This document shows positions 1 to 7,987 of a DNA stretch of 64,000 bases, piece by piece. The DNA comes from Propioniciclava flava (GTDB taxonomy: Bacteria > Actinomycetota > Actinomycetes > Propionibacteriales > Propionibacteriaceae). Location of the stretch: positions 520,126 to 584,125 of the forward strand of contig NZ_PPCV01000001.1 of the NCBI RefSeq assembly GCF_004126535.1. The letters run 5' to 3'. The notes under the pieces were generated by a model. That model was not told the DNA's origin and searched no databases. It saw nothing but the letters and a program-made list of their open reading frames with translations. How positions within the stretch are numbered: the stretch's first letter is position 1; each line of letters opens with the position of its first letter. A program made the translations under genes and the position numbers.

Positions 1-1
1 C

Positions 2-64
2 GACGCTCACCTAGCTGAGGTGCAGGCCCAAGCCAAGCAGGTGGTCGACTCAGTGCTGTCCTGA
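2..64 (+). CDS. C-terminal end of an unidentified gene (partial)
   Basis: Only the last 20 codons lie in the window, read in the one forward frame that stays open from the edge to a TGA at 62-64 (ending AKQVVDSVLS). Fifteen of the 20 third positions are G or C, as expected for coding DNA here. The gene would converge on the potassium-channel gene and overlap its final codons by 15 bases. Twenty residues are too few to assign a family, and a chance open frame is possible. Confidence 0.35.
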   Translation, partial: DAHLAEVQAQAKQVVDSVLS

Positions 65-1807
65 TTGCCAGGCCAGCAGTTCGGCACGTCGTCCGCGCGC
101 CAGGAGCCTGCCCACCCACGTGGCAGGCACCTGGATGCCGGAGGCCAGGTAGGCCACCACATGGTCATAGATCAACCCGGCCGTCATCGTGGCGAACGCG
201 GACGTCTGCCCGATCAGCACCACGGTGTCGCCTAGACGCAGCGGCGTCTCGAAGGCGGGCTCAAAGGTCGTCTCGCCACCGCGAATGAGGGTCACGGGCA
301 GGGCGCGTAGAGGGATGCTGCGATCGTCGGGATGCCGGAACAGATCCCCCAGCCGCAGCGGGTGCCCGGCGTGAAGCCAACGCGCCACCGCCGGAGCCTG
401 GACGTCGTCGATGACGAACCGATCACTGTCGGGCGAGCCGCGCCCCATCCGCTGCACGATGCGTGACAGCAAGGAGTCGGCGGCCTTGTCATCCAGCGTC
501 CACAGGTAGGACACGAACTCCCAAAAGTCTGGCGTGATGACGCGCGACAGCGCCTCCGAGACCGACAGTTGCGCGGGAATGAAGACCGAATCGGGGGCCA
601 TGGCCTCCAGGAGCGGTTTGGCTCGTGACGAGCTTTGCCGCACGACCACGAAGATGTCGGGGCTCTGGAGGCGTGCGTGCCCGGCGAGGGCCAGGTTCAC
701 GGCATCTTGATCACTGCCTGCCACGAAACCGACCGAGCCGCTCACGTCAGGTGGCCCATCCTCAGGCCGAACCAGGGACCAGTTCAGGCCACCATCATCG
801 AGATCTTGCGCCAACTCGCGTCCGAAATGGTCGTTGGACGCGATGACCCAATGGCCGTCCTCGTGTTCCTCGGTGTCGGGCGGCAGCGGCTCCCCGCTCA
901 TAGCGGTCAGCCACATGACGAGCCGGTACGTATCCGGGTGCCGCAGGCGCATCACCAGATAGTTCCCGTACCGTTCGAAGGCGTTGACCACGGCATCGGC
1001 GCCGAAGTCGTGCATGGCTCCGACGGTAAGCCGGTCGTTTGCACACGCGATCACCGGGACGTCGTCGCGGAGCAACGACACGGCCATGACGATCGCAAGG
1101 TTGACCTCGTCGTCATGGGTGAGCGCCAGTACCCCGGCGCAGTAGGGGCTGCCGAGCCCGGCCAGCCCCAGGGACGCCGGGTCGCGGGCGTCGGCCACCA
1201 GCGCGGGGATGTCGCTGGACAGTTGAGCGTTGGCCAGTGCGGCCAAGGAGGCGGGGTCGGCGTCCAAGATCACGCAACTGCGCCCTCGGGCATCCAGCTT
1301 CTCGGCGACCATCTGGCCCATCTGCCCGTATCCGGCAACGATCAGGAACGGACGCCGCAGGCTCGTGACTTTGCGCACGAAGGACTGCCGGGCCAGCGCG
1401 AGGCGAAATGCGCGATCTTGCAGGAGCCCCAGCGTGATGCCGATGAAGTAGGCCCACCCGATCACCGAGGCGAAAATGCACACGATCACCCAGGCCCGCT
1501 GCGGATAGGACAACGGGTAGGGGATCTCACCGAAGCCGATGGTGGTCGCGGTGAAGCTCATCAGGTACAGCGCATCGAAGACGCTCATGTGCCAGGGCCG
1601 CCCGGCCGGGTCGGTGCCGGGAATGAGCGTCAGGCCGGTGACCCCCACGCTGAACACGGCCACGACGGTGATGAGCGGTGCTCGCAGCTTGCGCAGGGCG
1701 AGAAAGAGCGCATCAGTCGGTTGGACCGGGTCGGGGATGCGGACGGTGCGCCGACGTAGAGGGTTGCGCCGCCGCGGCGTCCGCGCGGATGTTCGGGTGC
1801 GCCGCAT
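50..1807 (-). CDS. Two-TM potassium channel with RCK/TrkA-N domains
   Basis: A 585-residue ion channel of the bacterial K+ channel family. After a basic N-terminus come TM1 (about residues 43-63), a pore loop with the selectivity filter TIGFG at 89-93, and TM2 (about 104-130). A Rossmann RCK domain follows, beginning FLIVAGYGQMG near 154. A second RCK-like repeat (about 350-410) and a C-terminal TrkA_C-like segment complete the protein, so one chain carries two tandem gating modules. Seen: filter, TMs, glycine-rich nucleotide motif. Known for the family: cytoplasmic RCK domains gate by nucleotide or ion binding. The ATG lies 7 bases after the upstream DUF6394 gene with GAGG in front, so the two genes are probably one operon. 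Confidence 0.88.
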   Translation of the reverse strand: MRRTRTSARTPRRRNPLRRRTVRIPDPVQPTDALFLALRKLRAPLITVVAVFSVGVTGLTLIPGTDPAGRPWHMSVFDALYLMSFTATTIGFGEIPYPLSYPQRAWVIVCIFASVIGWAYFIGITLGLLQDRAFRLALARQSFVRKVTSLRRPFLIVAGYGQMGQMVAEKLDARGRSCVILDADPASLAALANAQLSSDIPALVADARDPASLGLAGLGSPYCAGVLALTHDDEVNLAIVMAVSLLRDDVPVIACANDRLTVGAMHDFGADAVVNAFERYGNYLVMRLRHPDTYRLVMWLTAMSGEPLPPDTEEHEDGHWVIASNDHFGRELAQDLDDGGLNWSLVRPEDGPPDVSGSVGFVAGSDQDAVNLALAGHARLQSPDIFVVVRQSSSRAKPLLEAMAPDSVFIPAQLSVSEALSRVITPDFWEFVSYLWTLDDKAADSLLSRIVQRMGRGSPDSDRFVIDDVQAPAVARWLHAGHPLRLGDLFRHPDDRSIPLRALPVTLIRGGETTFEPAFETPLRLGDTVVLIGQTSAFATMTAGLIYDHVVAYLASGIQVPATWVGRLLARGRRAELLAWQSGQH

Positions 1808-1814
1808 GGGTGCC

Positions 1815-2201
1815 TCAGTGATGGCGGAAGTTCGCGGTTTCGATCACCATCAAGACGACGGAGACGATGTTGGCCAGCAAGGCGCCCAAGGCCAGGGACA
1901 CGACGCTCGACATGGCGCTGGCCGTGAGCGCCTGGGGCTGAATCTGGGTGATCCAGATCCACACCGTCGCCGCGCCGATGAGCTGGATCGTCGCCACCAG
2001 GCTGGTGGCCAGGTGCATTGCTCCTATTTGGGTGCGGTCGCCGAACTTCAAGATCGTGGCGACGACGTTGACCACCACAGCCGCATACAGTTCAGCAACG
2101 TTGTGCAGGTCAGGGTTGCCGATGTCGCCCGTCACATAGCCGAAGTTCAGCGTCGCCGCGAGCAGCACGAAGAAGCCGAAGACCACCTTCTCCAGGTTCA
2201 T
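1815..2201 (-). CDS. Four-TM membrane protein, DUF6394-like
   Basis: A 128-residue protein with four predicted membrane segments (about 5-22, 35-53, 64-84 and 97-120), short polar loops and no catalytic motif. It resembles the DUF6394 family, which I recall as a neighbour of RCK-type K+ channels; the family name is from memory. The gene precedes the channel gene by 7 bases, so a role as accessory subunit or in the same ion-homeostasis function is inferred from linkage. A TAGGGT box at 2208-2213 ends exactly six bases before the ATG, and no Shine-Dalgarno is present, so the transcript is probably leaderless. Confidence 0.7.
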   Translation of the reverse strand: MNLEKVVFGFFVLLAATLNFGYVTGDIGNPDLHNVAELYAAVVVNVVATILKFGDRTQIGAMHLATSLVATIQLIGAATVWIWITQIQPQALTASAMSSVVSLALGALLANIVSVVLMVIETANFRHH

Positions 2202-2271
2202 GGCGTCACCCTATCCGGCCCAGACGTCAGCCGACGACGACCCCACCCCTGGCCAAGAGGCGGCCTCGGGT

Positions 2272-3279
2272 TCAGCTCTTCGCGGTGGAGAAGAGGATGT
2301 CCACCACGTAGACGAGCGTGTCCCCCGCCTCAACGGTGGGTGCGGACGCATTGCCGTTGGGGTAGGCCTGGTCAGGCGGGATGATGAGCAGGACGCGGGA
2401 CCCAATCGGGCGCCCCACCAAACCGGCGCGCCACCCCGGGATCATCTCCGACAACTGTGCCGCGTCGGCGGCGTCGAAGCCATCATCGATCATCTGGCCG
2501 GTCTTCCAGGACCAGCCGCGATACTTCACCAGCGTGACGTCCCCCTCGGCGACCGCAGGCTGATCCCCGGTGATGAGGTTCTCTGCGACCAGGGTGCTCG
2601 GCGGCGTGGCGCCGCTGGGGATCGTGACGACAGGCTTGCCGCCGTCGTCATGGACGGTCACCGGCAGGGTGGGATGGTTGATCGTTCCCGACGCTTGACC
2701 GACGGAAGTCGCCAGCACGTCCACCACGAACACCAGCGAATCGCCGACCTGGATCCCTGCCTGCGGCGAGCCGCCCGAACTGTCATAGCCGTCGGTGCCG
2801 GGCATCCCGATCAGAACGCGTTCCCCGACTTTGGCACCCGTGAGCCCCTTGGTGAACCCCGGGACGACCTGCGAGAGGGAGAATACTGCGGGTGTGCCCT
2901 TCGCCCACGACGAATCGAACACCTGCCCGGTGCGGCCGTTGACGCCCACGTAGTTGACCTTCACGTAGGAGTCGCCCGCCGCGCTGACGCCGTGACCCTC
3001 GGTCACGACGCGCGTGCGGGTCTGGTCGATCGCCCACGGGGAGGGCACCGTGACGGCAGGTGCTGCCCCGGCCTCGCCCGTCACCGTGATGCCATCCAGG
3101 CTGGCCGACGGCGTGATCGGCGTCGGGCTCGGCGTCGCGGACGGGGTCGCCGTCGCGGTGGCGGTATCGCTGGGTGTCGGGGTCGCGCTCGGTTCGGGCG
3201 CTCCGCCGCACGCGGTGAGCGTCACGGCCAAAGCTAAGCCCAACGCAACGGACGCGGCGGCTTTGAGGGAATTCTGCAC
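2272..3279 (-). CDS. FKBP-type peptidyl-prolyl isomerase lipoprotein
   Basis: A 335-residue exported foldase. The N-terminus is a lipoprotein signal peptide with lipobox LTAC (Cys near 24). A Thr/Ser/Pro linker of about 35 residues follows, then two FKBP modules: VKVNYVGVNGRTGQVFDSSW in the first half and VKYRGWSWKTGQMIDDGF in the second. Each is followed by a VIPG/MIPG-type stretch and a GDTLVYVVD-type end. It should act at the outer face of the membrane. The start is GTG, with TAGGAT at 3286-3291 six bases upstream and no ribosome-binding site, so a leaderless message is likely. Actinobacteria commonly carry such a double-FKBP lipoprotein. Confidence 0.88.
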   Translation of the reverse strand: MQNSLKAAASVALGLALAVTLTACGGAPEPSATPTPSDTATATATPSATPSPTPITPSASLDGITVTGEAGAAPAVTVPSPWAIDQTRTRVVTEGHGVSAAGDSYVKVNYVGVNGRTGQVFDSSWAKGTPAVFSLSQVVPGFTKGLTGAKVGERVLIGMPGTDGYDSSGGSPQAGIQVGDSLVFVVDVLATSVGQASGTINHPTLPVTVHDDGGKPVVTIPSGATPPSTLVAENLITGDQPAVAEGDVTLVKYRGWSWKTGQMIDDGFDAADAAQLSEMIPGWRAGLVGRPIGSRVLLIIPPDQAYPNGNASAPTVEAGDTLVYVVDILFSTAKS

Positions 3280-3334
3280 CCCGGCATCCTACCGAGCCTT
3301 TCTGTGGCCCCGTCGCACCGCACGCGGGCGGCGC

Positions 3335-4072
3335 CTACAGTTTGACGGCGTCCAGCAAAGCGCCCAGTTCCTCCGAGGTCACGTCGCGCAGTTCTCCTGG
3401 GCGCAGGCGGCCCATACGGACGGGGCCGATCTGGATGCGCGACAGCGACGTGACGGGGTGCCCGACGGCATCGAACATCCGGCGCACGATCCGGTTGCGC
3501 CCCTCGTGCAGGACAACGGTGACCATGCTGCGGTGACGCGCCTTGGCCCCCACCCGGATCCGGTCGGGCTTGACGGGGCCGTCCTCCAACCGGATCCCGG
3601 ACGCCAGCCGCTTCGCGGTCGCCTCGTTGAGGTCGCCCTCCACCTCGGCGACGTAGGTCTTGGTGAGTTCGAAGCTGGGGTGCATCATCGCCTGAGCAAA
3701 ATCGCCGTCGTTGGTCAGCAGGAGCATCCCATCGGTGTCGGTGTCGAGGCGTCCCACATGGAACAGCCCTTGACGGGAGTACGAGCCGAGATAGTCGCTC
3801 AGCGTCGGCCTGCCCTGCGGGTCGCTCATGGTGGACACCACTCCGCGTGGCTTGTTGAACACCAGGTAGACGTGCTCGCGGGGCGGCGGGATGCGGGCGC
3901 CGTCGACGCGGATCACGTCGCGGCGTGGGTCCACCCGGCGTCCCTGTTCTGTGACCAGTTCGCCGTTCACCTCGATCCGCCCCTCAGCCACCATCAGTTC
4001 AGCGGCGCGGCGGGAGGCGACGCCCGCCTGGGCGAGGACCTTCTGCAGCCGGATGCCTTCGGGTTCGCTCAT
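3335..4072 (-). CDS. rluB: 23S rRNA pseudouridine synthase RluB/RsuA family
   Basis: A 245-residue RNA-modifying enzyme. An S4 RNA-binding domain (about residues 7-55, IRLQKVLAQAGVASRR) precedes the pseudouridine synthase fold, with the catalytic aspartate in GRLDTDTDG (D110). RluB converts a uridine of 23S rRNA helix 80-93 to pseudouridine during ribosome assembly; the exact target is known for the family, not shown here. Its start overlaps the scpB stop (ATGA at 4069-4072), so it is translated from the parA-scpAB operon, an arrangement widely kept in Actinobacteria (Rv1708-Rv1711 in Mycobacterium tuberculosis). Confidence 0.92.
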   Translation of the reverse strand: MSEPEGIRLQKVLAQAGVASRRAAELMVAEGRIEVNGELVTEQGRRVDPRRDVIRVDGARIPPPREHVYLVFNKPRGVVSTMSDPQGRPTLSDYLGSYSRQGLFHVGRLDTDTDGMLLLTNDGDFAQAMMHPSFELTKTYVAEVEGDLNEATAKRLASGIRLEDGPVKPDRIRVGAKARHRSMVTVVLHEGRNRIVRRMFDAVGHPVTSLSRIQIGPVRMGRLRPGELRDVTSEELGALLDAVKL

Positions 4073-4707
4073 GCGTCCTCCTTGTTGTGCGGCAGCGCCG
4101 CCTCGTGTGCTGGGTGGGTCGACGCGTCATCACGCGCCAGGGCCTCGGCTTGCCCTGCCAGTTCGGCTTCCAACAAGGAGGCCTCGGGCAGGTAGGGCGC
4201 GATCGGTGGGAAGTCATCCAGGCTGGTGAACCCCATCTTCTCCAAGAACACCGCGCTGGTACGAAACAGCATGGCACCCGTCTCCTCGGAGGACCCCGCC
4301 TCCTCGACGAGCCCGCGGGTGACCAGCGTGCGCATCACACCATCGACGTTGACGCCTCGGATGCCCGAGACGCGCGAGCGGGAGATCGGCTGAAGGTAGG
4401 CGACGACCGCCAACGTCTCCAAGGCGGCCTGGGACAGCTTGGCTTGTTGCCCCTCCATCACCCACCGCCCGATCAGATCGGCGTGCTCCGCACGGGTATA
4501 GAACCGCCAGCCTTGCCCGACGTGGCGCAGTTCGAACCCACGCCCGGTGTCGTCGTAGAACCGCGCCAGCATCTCCAGGGCGGCTGTCACCTCGGCCACA
4601 GGCACCTCGACGGCCTGGGCGAGTTCGAGGGCACTGAGCGGTTCGGTCGCCATCAGTAGCAGCGCCTCCAAGGGGGCCGTGAGCGTGGCGTCTGGATAGT
4701 CAGGCAT
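4069..4707 (-). CDS. scpB: Segregation and condensation protein ScpB
   Basis: A 212-residue kite-type subunit of the SMC-ScpAB condensin. The tandem winged-helix layout of the family is visible: the first begins ALEALLLMATEPLSALELAQ, the second carries LETLAVVAYLQPISRSRVSG (about residues 95-114). A Glu/Ala-rich tail of about 40 residues closes the protein. ScpB dimers bind the central part of the ScpA kleisin and regulate SMC ATPase activity on the nucleoid. The start overlaps scpA by 8 bases, which ensures coupled translation. Confidence 0.93.
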   Translation of the reverse strand: MPDYPDATLTAPLEALLLMATEPLSALELAQAVEVPVAEVTAALEMLARFYDDTGRGFELRHVGQGWRFYTRAEHADLIGRWVMEGQQAKLSQAALETLAVVAYLQPISRSRVSGIRGVNVDGVMRTLVTRGLVEEAGSSEETGAMLFRTSAVFLEKMGFTSLDDFPPIAPYLPEASLLEAELAGQAEALARDDASTHPAHEAALPHNKEDA

Positions 4708-5524
4708 GCGGGTCTCCTTGCGGCGGGACGCCAGTGAATTCGTCGATCCTCGCGGGCTCGAACCCCACGGCCTCGGGGGCAGTCCAGCGGATCGTCAACG
4801 CCCCCAGGGGCGCCACCTGATCGAAGGACACCACCCGTTGCCGCGCCAACTCCAGCAACGCCAGGAAGCGTGCCACGACCACCAGCCGCTCCCCCGCGTC
4901 CGCAACGAGGGCGCGGAAGGTCATCGACCCTGACTCCCGTAGCCGCGCCACGATGAGGTCGGCCTGTTCACGGACGCTGACCGCGGGAGCGTGCAGGTGC
5001 GCCAACGAGATCGCGTCCTCGGTTTTGGGTTGCAGGGCTGCCGCTGCGAGCCAGGCCAGGTGATCGCCCTCGACGGTGAGCACCACCTCGGGCAGAAGCC
5101 GCGCGAACGCCTCCTCCAGCCCTCCCGGGCGTGGGAACCGGCGAGCCTCTGAGTCGAGACGGTCACGAAACTGCCCCGACACCTGCTTAAAAGCCCGGTA
5201 TTGCAGGAGCCGGGCGAACAGCAGATCTCGCGCCTCCAGCATGGCGATGTCGTCGGCGTCCTCCACCTCACCCGCGGGGAGCAGGCGTGCGGCCTTGAGG
5301 TCGAGCAGGGTGGCGGCCACCACGAGGAAGGAACTGGTCTGGTCCAGATCCCACTGGTTGCCCATGGCTCGCAGATGGGCGATGAACTCGTCGGTGACCG
5401 CCGAAAGCGCCACCTCGGTGACGTCGAGTTTGTGACGGGAGATGAGCTGGAGCAGGAGGTCGAATGGGCCTTCGAAGTTGGTCAGCTTGACCGTGAACTC
5501 CCCCGACGGCTCGGCCTGCGTCAC
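4700..5524 (-). CDS. scpA: Segregation and condensation protein ScpA (kleisin)
   Basis: A 274-residue kleisin. The N-terminal signature is clear (FTVKLTNFEGPFDLLLQLIS, residues 9-28; then the RHKLDVTEVALSAVTDEFI helix), as is the C-terminal winged helix that contacts the second SMC head (TFRALVADAGERLVVVARFL). It bridges the SMC heads and carries ScpB. The start overlaps the preceding small gene by four bases (GTGA type). Length and domain order are standard. Confidence 0.93.
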   Translation of the reverse strand: MTQAEPSGEFTVKLTNFEGPFDLLLQLISRHKLDVTEVALSAVTDEFIAHLRAMGNQWDLDQTSSFLVVAATLLDLKAARLLPAGEVEDADDIAMLEARDLLFARLLQYRAFKQVSGQFRDRLDSEARRFPRPGGLEEAFARLLPEVVLTVEGDHLAWLAAAALQPKTEDAISLAHLHAPAVSVREQADLIVARLRESGSMTFRALVADAGERLVVVARFLALLELARQRVVSFDQVAPLGALTIRWTAPEAVGFEPARIDEFTGVPPQGDPHA

Positions 5525-5982
5525 GACTCGGCGGCCAGCCGCTGCAAGACGTCGGCGCTTTCGGCGTCCGCCTCGATGCTGGCCAGCGCCGACGCGATCG
5601 CTGCCCGGACGATGCGTCCGCGATCCACCGCTAGCCCATGCTCGGCTCGCAGTTCGAGGCGCAGCCGCTCGAGGGCGAGGAGTTCCTCGCTGCTCACGTA
5701 CACGGTGATCTTCTCTTCGTGCCGGACGCGGCCGCTGTGCTCCACCCCTGCCGGGGTGCGACGCCGCTTGGGCGTGGCCGCCTCGCTTGAGGCTGGGGCC
5801 TTGGCGGGAGCACCGGGGGCGCGCAGTTCCTCGTGGGGGCTGCTCGCGTCCGCGGCCGCACTGCGCCGCCGCCGCACCGCTGCCTGCCCTTCTCGGGTTG
5901 GCGAGTCCTCAGCGTTCTCGCTGCCGAGCCCCGTGGAGCGGAACAGCTCGGAGGCTCCGGGGAGGCCTACACGTCGGGGCAT
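5521..5982 (-). CDS. Small basic/ribbon-helix-like protein between parA and scpA
   Basis: A 153-residue protein. The first 85 residues are low-complexity, rich in Ala, Arg, Pro and Ser. The conserved part is the C-terminal 65 residues, starting KITVYVSSEELLALERLRLE and running through a helical RAEHGLAVDRGRIVRAAI segment. That layout looks like a short beta strand plus two helices, as in ribbon-helix-helix DNA-binding or antitoxin-like proteins; I infer DNA or partner binding only. It overlaps both the ParA-like gene (16 bases) and scpA (4 bases). Actinobacterial relatives occupy the same slot, which argues for a role in chromosome organisation. Confidence 0.75.
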   Translation of the reverse strand: MPRRVGLPGASELFRSTGLGSENAEDSPTREGQAAVRRRRSAAADASSPHEELRAPGAPAKAPASSEAATPKRRRTPAGVEHSGRVRHEEKITVYVSSEELLALERLRLELRAEHGLAVDRGRIVRAAIASALASIEADAESADVLQRLAAES

Positions 5983-6857
5983 CGCAGGAGCACCTCCTTG
6001 GCCAGGTTGCGGTATGCCTCGGCACCGGGGCTGGAGCTGGCGTAGGTCGTGATGGGCTCACCGGCCACGGTGGTCTCGGGGAACTTCACGGTGCGCTTGA
6101 TCACGGTGTGGAAGACCTTGTCACCGAACGCCTCCACGACCCTCTCGAGCACTTCGCGGCTGTGCAGCGTGCGTCCGTCGTACATGGTCCCGACGATCCC
6201 CAAGACCTTCAGGTCGGGATTGAGGCGCTCGGTGACCTTGGCGATGGTGTCGGTCAGCAGCGCCACACCGCGCAGCGCGAAGAACTCGCACTCCAGGGGG
6301 ATCAGCGCATAGTCGGACGCGGTGAGGGCGTTGACGGTCAGCAGCCCCAGGCTCGGAGCACAGTCGATGATGATGACGTCGTAGTGGCTCTTGACCGGCG
6401 CCAGGACGCGACGCAACGTTTGCTCGCGGGCGACCTCGGACACCAACTGCACTTCGGCTGCCGACAGGTCGATGTTGGCGGGGAGGAGATCCAGGCCGTC
6501 CACGTTGGTGGGAAGCACCACCTCGTCGATGGCGACGTCACGCCCGAGCAAGAGGTTGTAGATCGACGTGTCGAGGTTGTGCGGGTTGACGCCCAGGCCC
6601 ACCGATGCCGAGCCTTGCGGGTCGAAGTCGACCAGCAGCACCTTGCGCCCTGTCTCGGCGAGGGCGGCACCCAGGTTGATGGTCGTGGTGGTCTTGCCGA
6701 CGCCGCCCTTTTGGTTGGTCATCGCGATGATGGCCGCGTTCTTGGGGCCCGGGCGGGGTGGCCGGGCGTCGCCCAGGTCGGGCCAGGGGCGCCCGGTGGG
6801 CCCCTGTGCTCCCGCTTCCGCCGGTTCCTCGTCGACCAGGGCGGGGTTCTTGCTCAC
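5967..6857 (-). CDS. ParA/Soj-family ATPase
   Basis: A 296-residue P-loop ATPase with the deviant Walker A of ParA proteins (KGGVGKT, residues 50-56), Walker A' VLLVDFDPQGSASVG and Walker B DVIIIDCAPSLGLL. The first 40 residues are a Pro/Gly-rich leader. It is the ParA-like protein that heads the scpAB operon, not the parAB pair next to oriC; no parB follows. Start GTG with a strong GAGGAGG eight bases upstream, and a TAGGCT box about 40 bases upstream. The 125-base divergent region is shared with marR. Confidence 0.9.
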   Translation of the reverse strand: MSKNPALVDEEPAEAGAQGPTGRPWPDLGDARPPRPGPKNAAIIAMTNQKGGVGKTTTTINLGAALAETGRKVLLVDFDPQGSASVGLGVNPHNLDTSIYNLLLGRDVAIDEVVLPTNVDGLDLLPANIDLSAAEVQLVSEVAREQTLRRVLAPVKSHYDVIIIDCAPSLGLLTVNALTASDYALIPLECEFFALRGVALLTDTIAKVTERLNPDLKVLGIVGTMYDGRTLHSREVLERVVEAFGDKVFHTVIKRTVKFPETTVAGEPITTYASSSPGAEAYRNLAKEVLLRCPDV

Positions 6858-6947
6858 GGGTTCCTCCTCGGATTGTGGACGTCGGGAGAAGCCTACGCCT
6901 CAAATAGAGACAAAATGACATCGGCGGAGGGCTCCCCGCCGACAACT

Positions 6948-6976
6948 ACTTGACAGTTCAAGTTTGTTGGTAGGAT
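6948..6976 (+). promoter_or_regulatory. Promoter and palindromic operator of the marR gene
   Basis: TTGACA (6950-6955) and TAGGAT (6971-6976) form a promoter with a 15-base spacer. Overlaid on the -35 box is a perfect inverted repeat, ACTTGA (6948-6953), CAGT, TCAAGT (6958-6963). The -10 ends six bases before the ATG, so the expected transcript starts at the start codon. A MarR dimer site covering its own -35 fits autorepression; that part is inference. Confidence 0.65.
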
Positions 6977-6982
6977 GGCGGC

Positions 6983-7459
6983 ATGGCTGAGGTGCGCTGG
7001 TTAAACGATGACGAGATCGCGGCATGGTTGAAGTTCCGTGCCGTCATCGAGGTGCTGCCTGGAGTATTGGACAGCCAACTGCGCCGCGACGCCAACCTCA
7101 CGCACATGGAGTATCAGGTTCTCGCGATGCTCTCCGAGACGAGCGACGCAACGCTGCGCATGTCGACCCTAGCCGCACGCTCCAACGCGACACTGACGCG
7201 CATGTCGCACGTGGTAACCCGCATGAGCGCCCGCGGGCTGCTCGAGCGCCAAGCCTGCGTCAAGGATGGGCGCGCCACCAACGTGCACCTCACGTCCGCC
7301 GGCCGGACGGCCCTGACGGCGGCCGCCGCGGGTCACGTGTGCCAGGTTCGCTCCTCACTGATCGATGCCCTCACCCCCGAGCAGTTGCACCAACTCGGTG
7401 GCATCTGCGACGTGATCCTGGACCGAATCGACCCCGACGGGATCGTCACCTCGCGCTGA
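6983..7459 (+). CDS. MarR-family transcriptional regulator
   Basis: A 158-residue winged-helix regulator. The DNA-binding domain spans about 45-115: THMEYQVLAMLSE, then STLAARSNATLTRMSHVVTR as the HTH, then the wing GLLERQACVKDGRATNVHLT. N- and C-terminal helices form the dimer interface. The ATG sits directly at the predicted transcription start, and a palindrome covers the -35 box, so it probably represses itself. The VOC gene 51 bases downstream may be co-transcribed. The ligand is unknown. Confidence 0.88.
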   Translation: MAEVRWLNDDEIAAWLKFRAVIEVLPGVLDSQLRRDANLTHMEYQVLAMLSETSDATLRMSTLAARSNATLTRMSHVVTRMSARGLLERQACVKDGRATNVHLTSAGRTALTAAAAGHVCQVRSSLIDALTPEQLHQLGGICDVILDRIDPDGIVTSR

Positions 7460-7510
7460 CGCCCGGCTCCCAGGGTTGCCCGACGGCCTCAGGACCCGCA
7501 CTCTGGTCTC

Positions 7511-7945
7511 ATGGCTCTCACCGTCCAGATCACTGTCGATGCTCACGATCCAGCACGACTGGCCGAATTCTGGGCCCTGGCCCTCGGCTACGAACTCGAA
7601 GCTCCTCCGGCGGGGTTCGCCACCTGGGATGAGGCGCTCGACGCCTGGGGTATCCCCGCCGACGACCGGAACAGGGCCTCCGCGTTGCGCGACCCAAACG
7701 GCACTGGTCCGCGCCTCTTCTTCCAGCGCGTCCCCGAGGGCAAAACCGCCAAAAATCGGGTCCACCTGGATGTGCGCGCCGCCGAAGGCGTGGCGCCCGA
7801 GGACCGGATGGCTGCCCTGGAGAGCACGGCCAAGATCCTGGTCTCTGCGGGTGCCACGCGCGTGGAGCGACACGAGCCCGACCGGTTCGGCAAAGGCCAC
7901 CTCGTGATGCAGGATCCCGAAGGTAACGAGTTCTGCCTCGATTGA
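7511..7945 (+). CDS. VOC-superfamily (glyoxalase-like) protein
   Basis: A 144-residue vicinal-oxygen-chelate protein. It starts with the typical beta-alpha unit (VQITVDAHDPARLAEFWALA), has RDPNGTGPRLFFQRVPEGK and KNRVHLDVRA in the middle, and ends with MQDPEGNEFCLD, the usual last strand carrying a metal-ligand Glu. VOC proteins include lyases, dioxygenases and antibiotic-binding resistance proteins; nothing fixes the substrate. It lies just after the MarR gene in the same direction, so control by that regulator is plausible. Confidence 0.83.
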   Translation: MALTVQITVDAHDPARLAEFWALALGYELEAPPAGFATWDEALDAWGIPADDRNRASALRDPNGTGPRLFFQRVPEGKTAKNRVHLDVRAAEGVAPEDRMAALESTAKILVSAGATRVERHEPDRFGKGHLVMQDPEGNEFCLD

Positions 7946-7987
7946 CCCGCCCCGCACCGGCGTCGGCCCGCCGAGGCCGCGGCCCCG

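Noticed and set aside
635..1759. Long forward open frame opposite the K+ channel gene
   Set aside because: Composition is Gly/Asp/His/Gln-rich with no family motif; it mirrors the codon bias of the real gene on the other strand.
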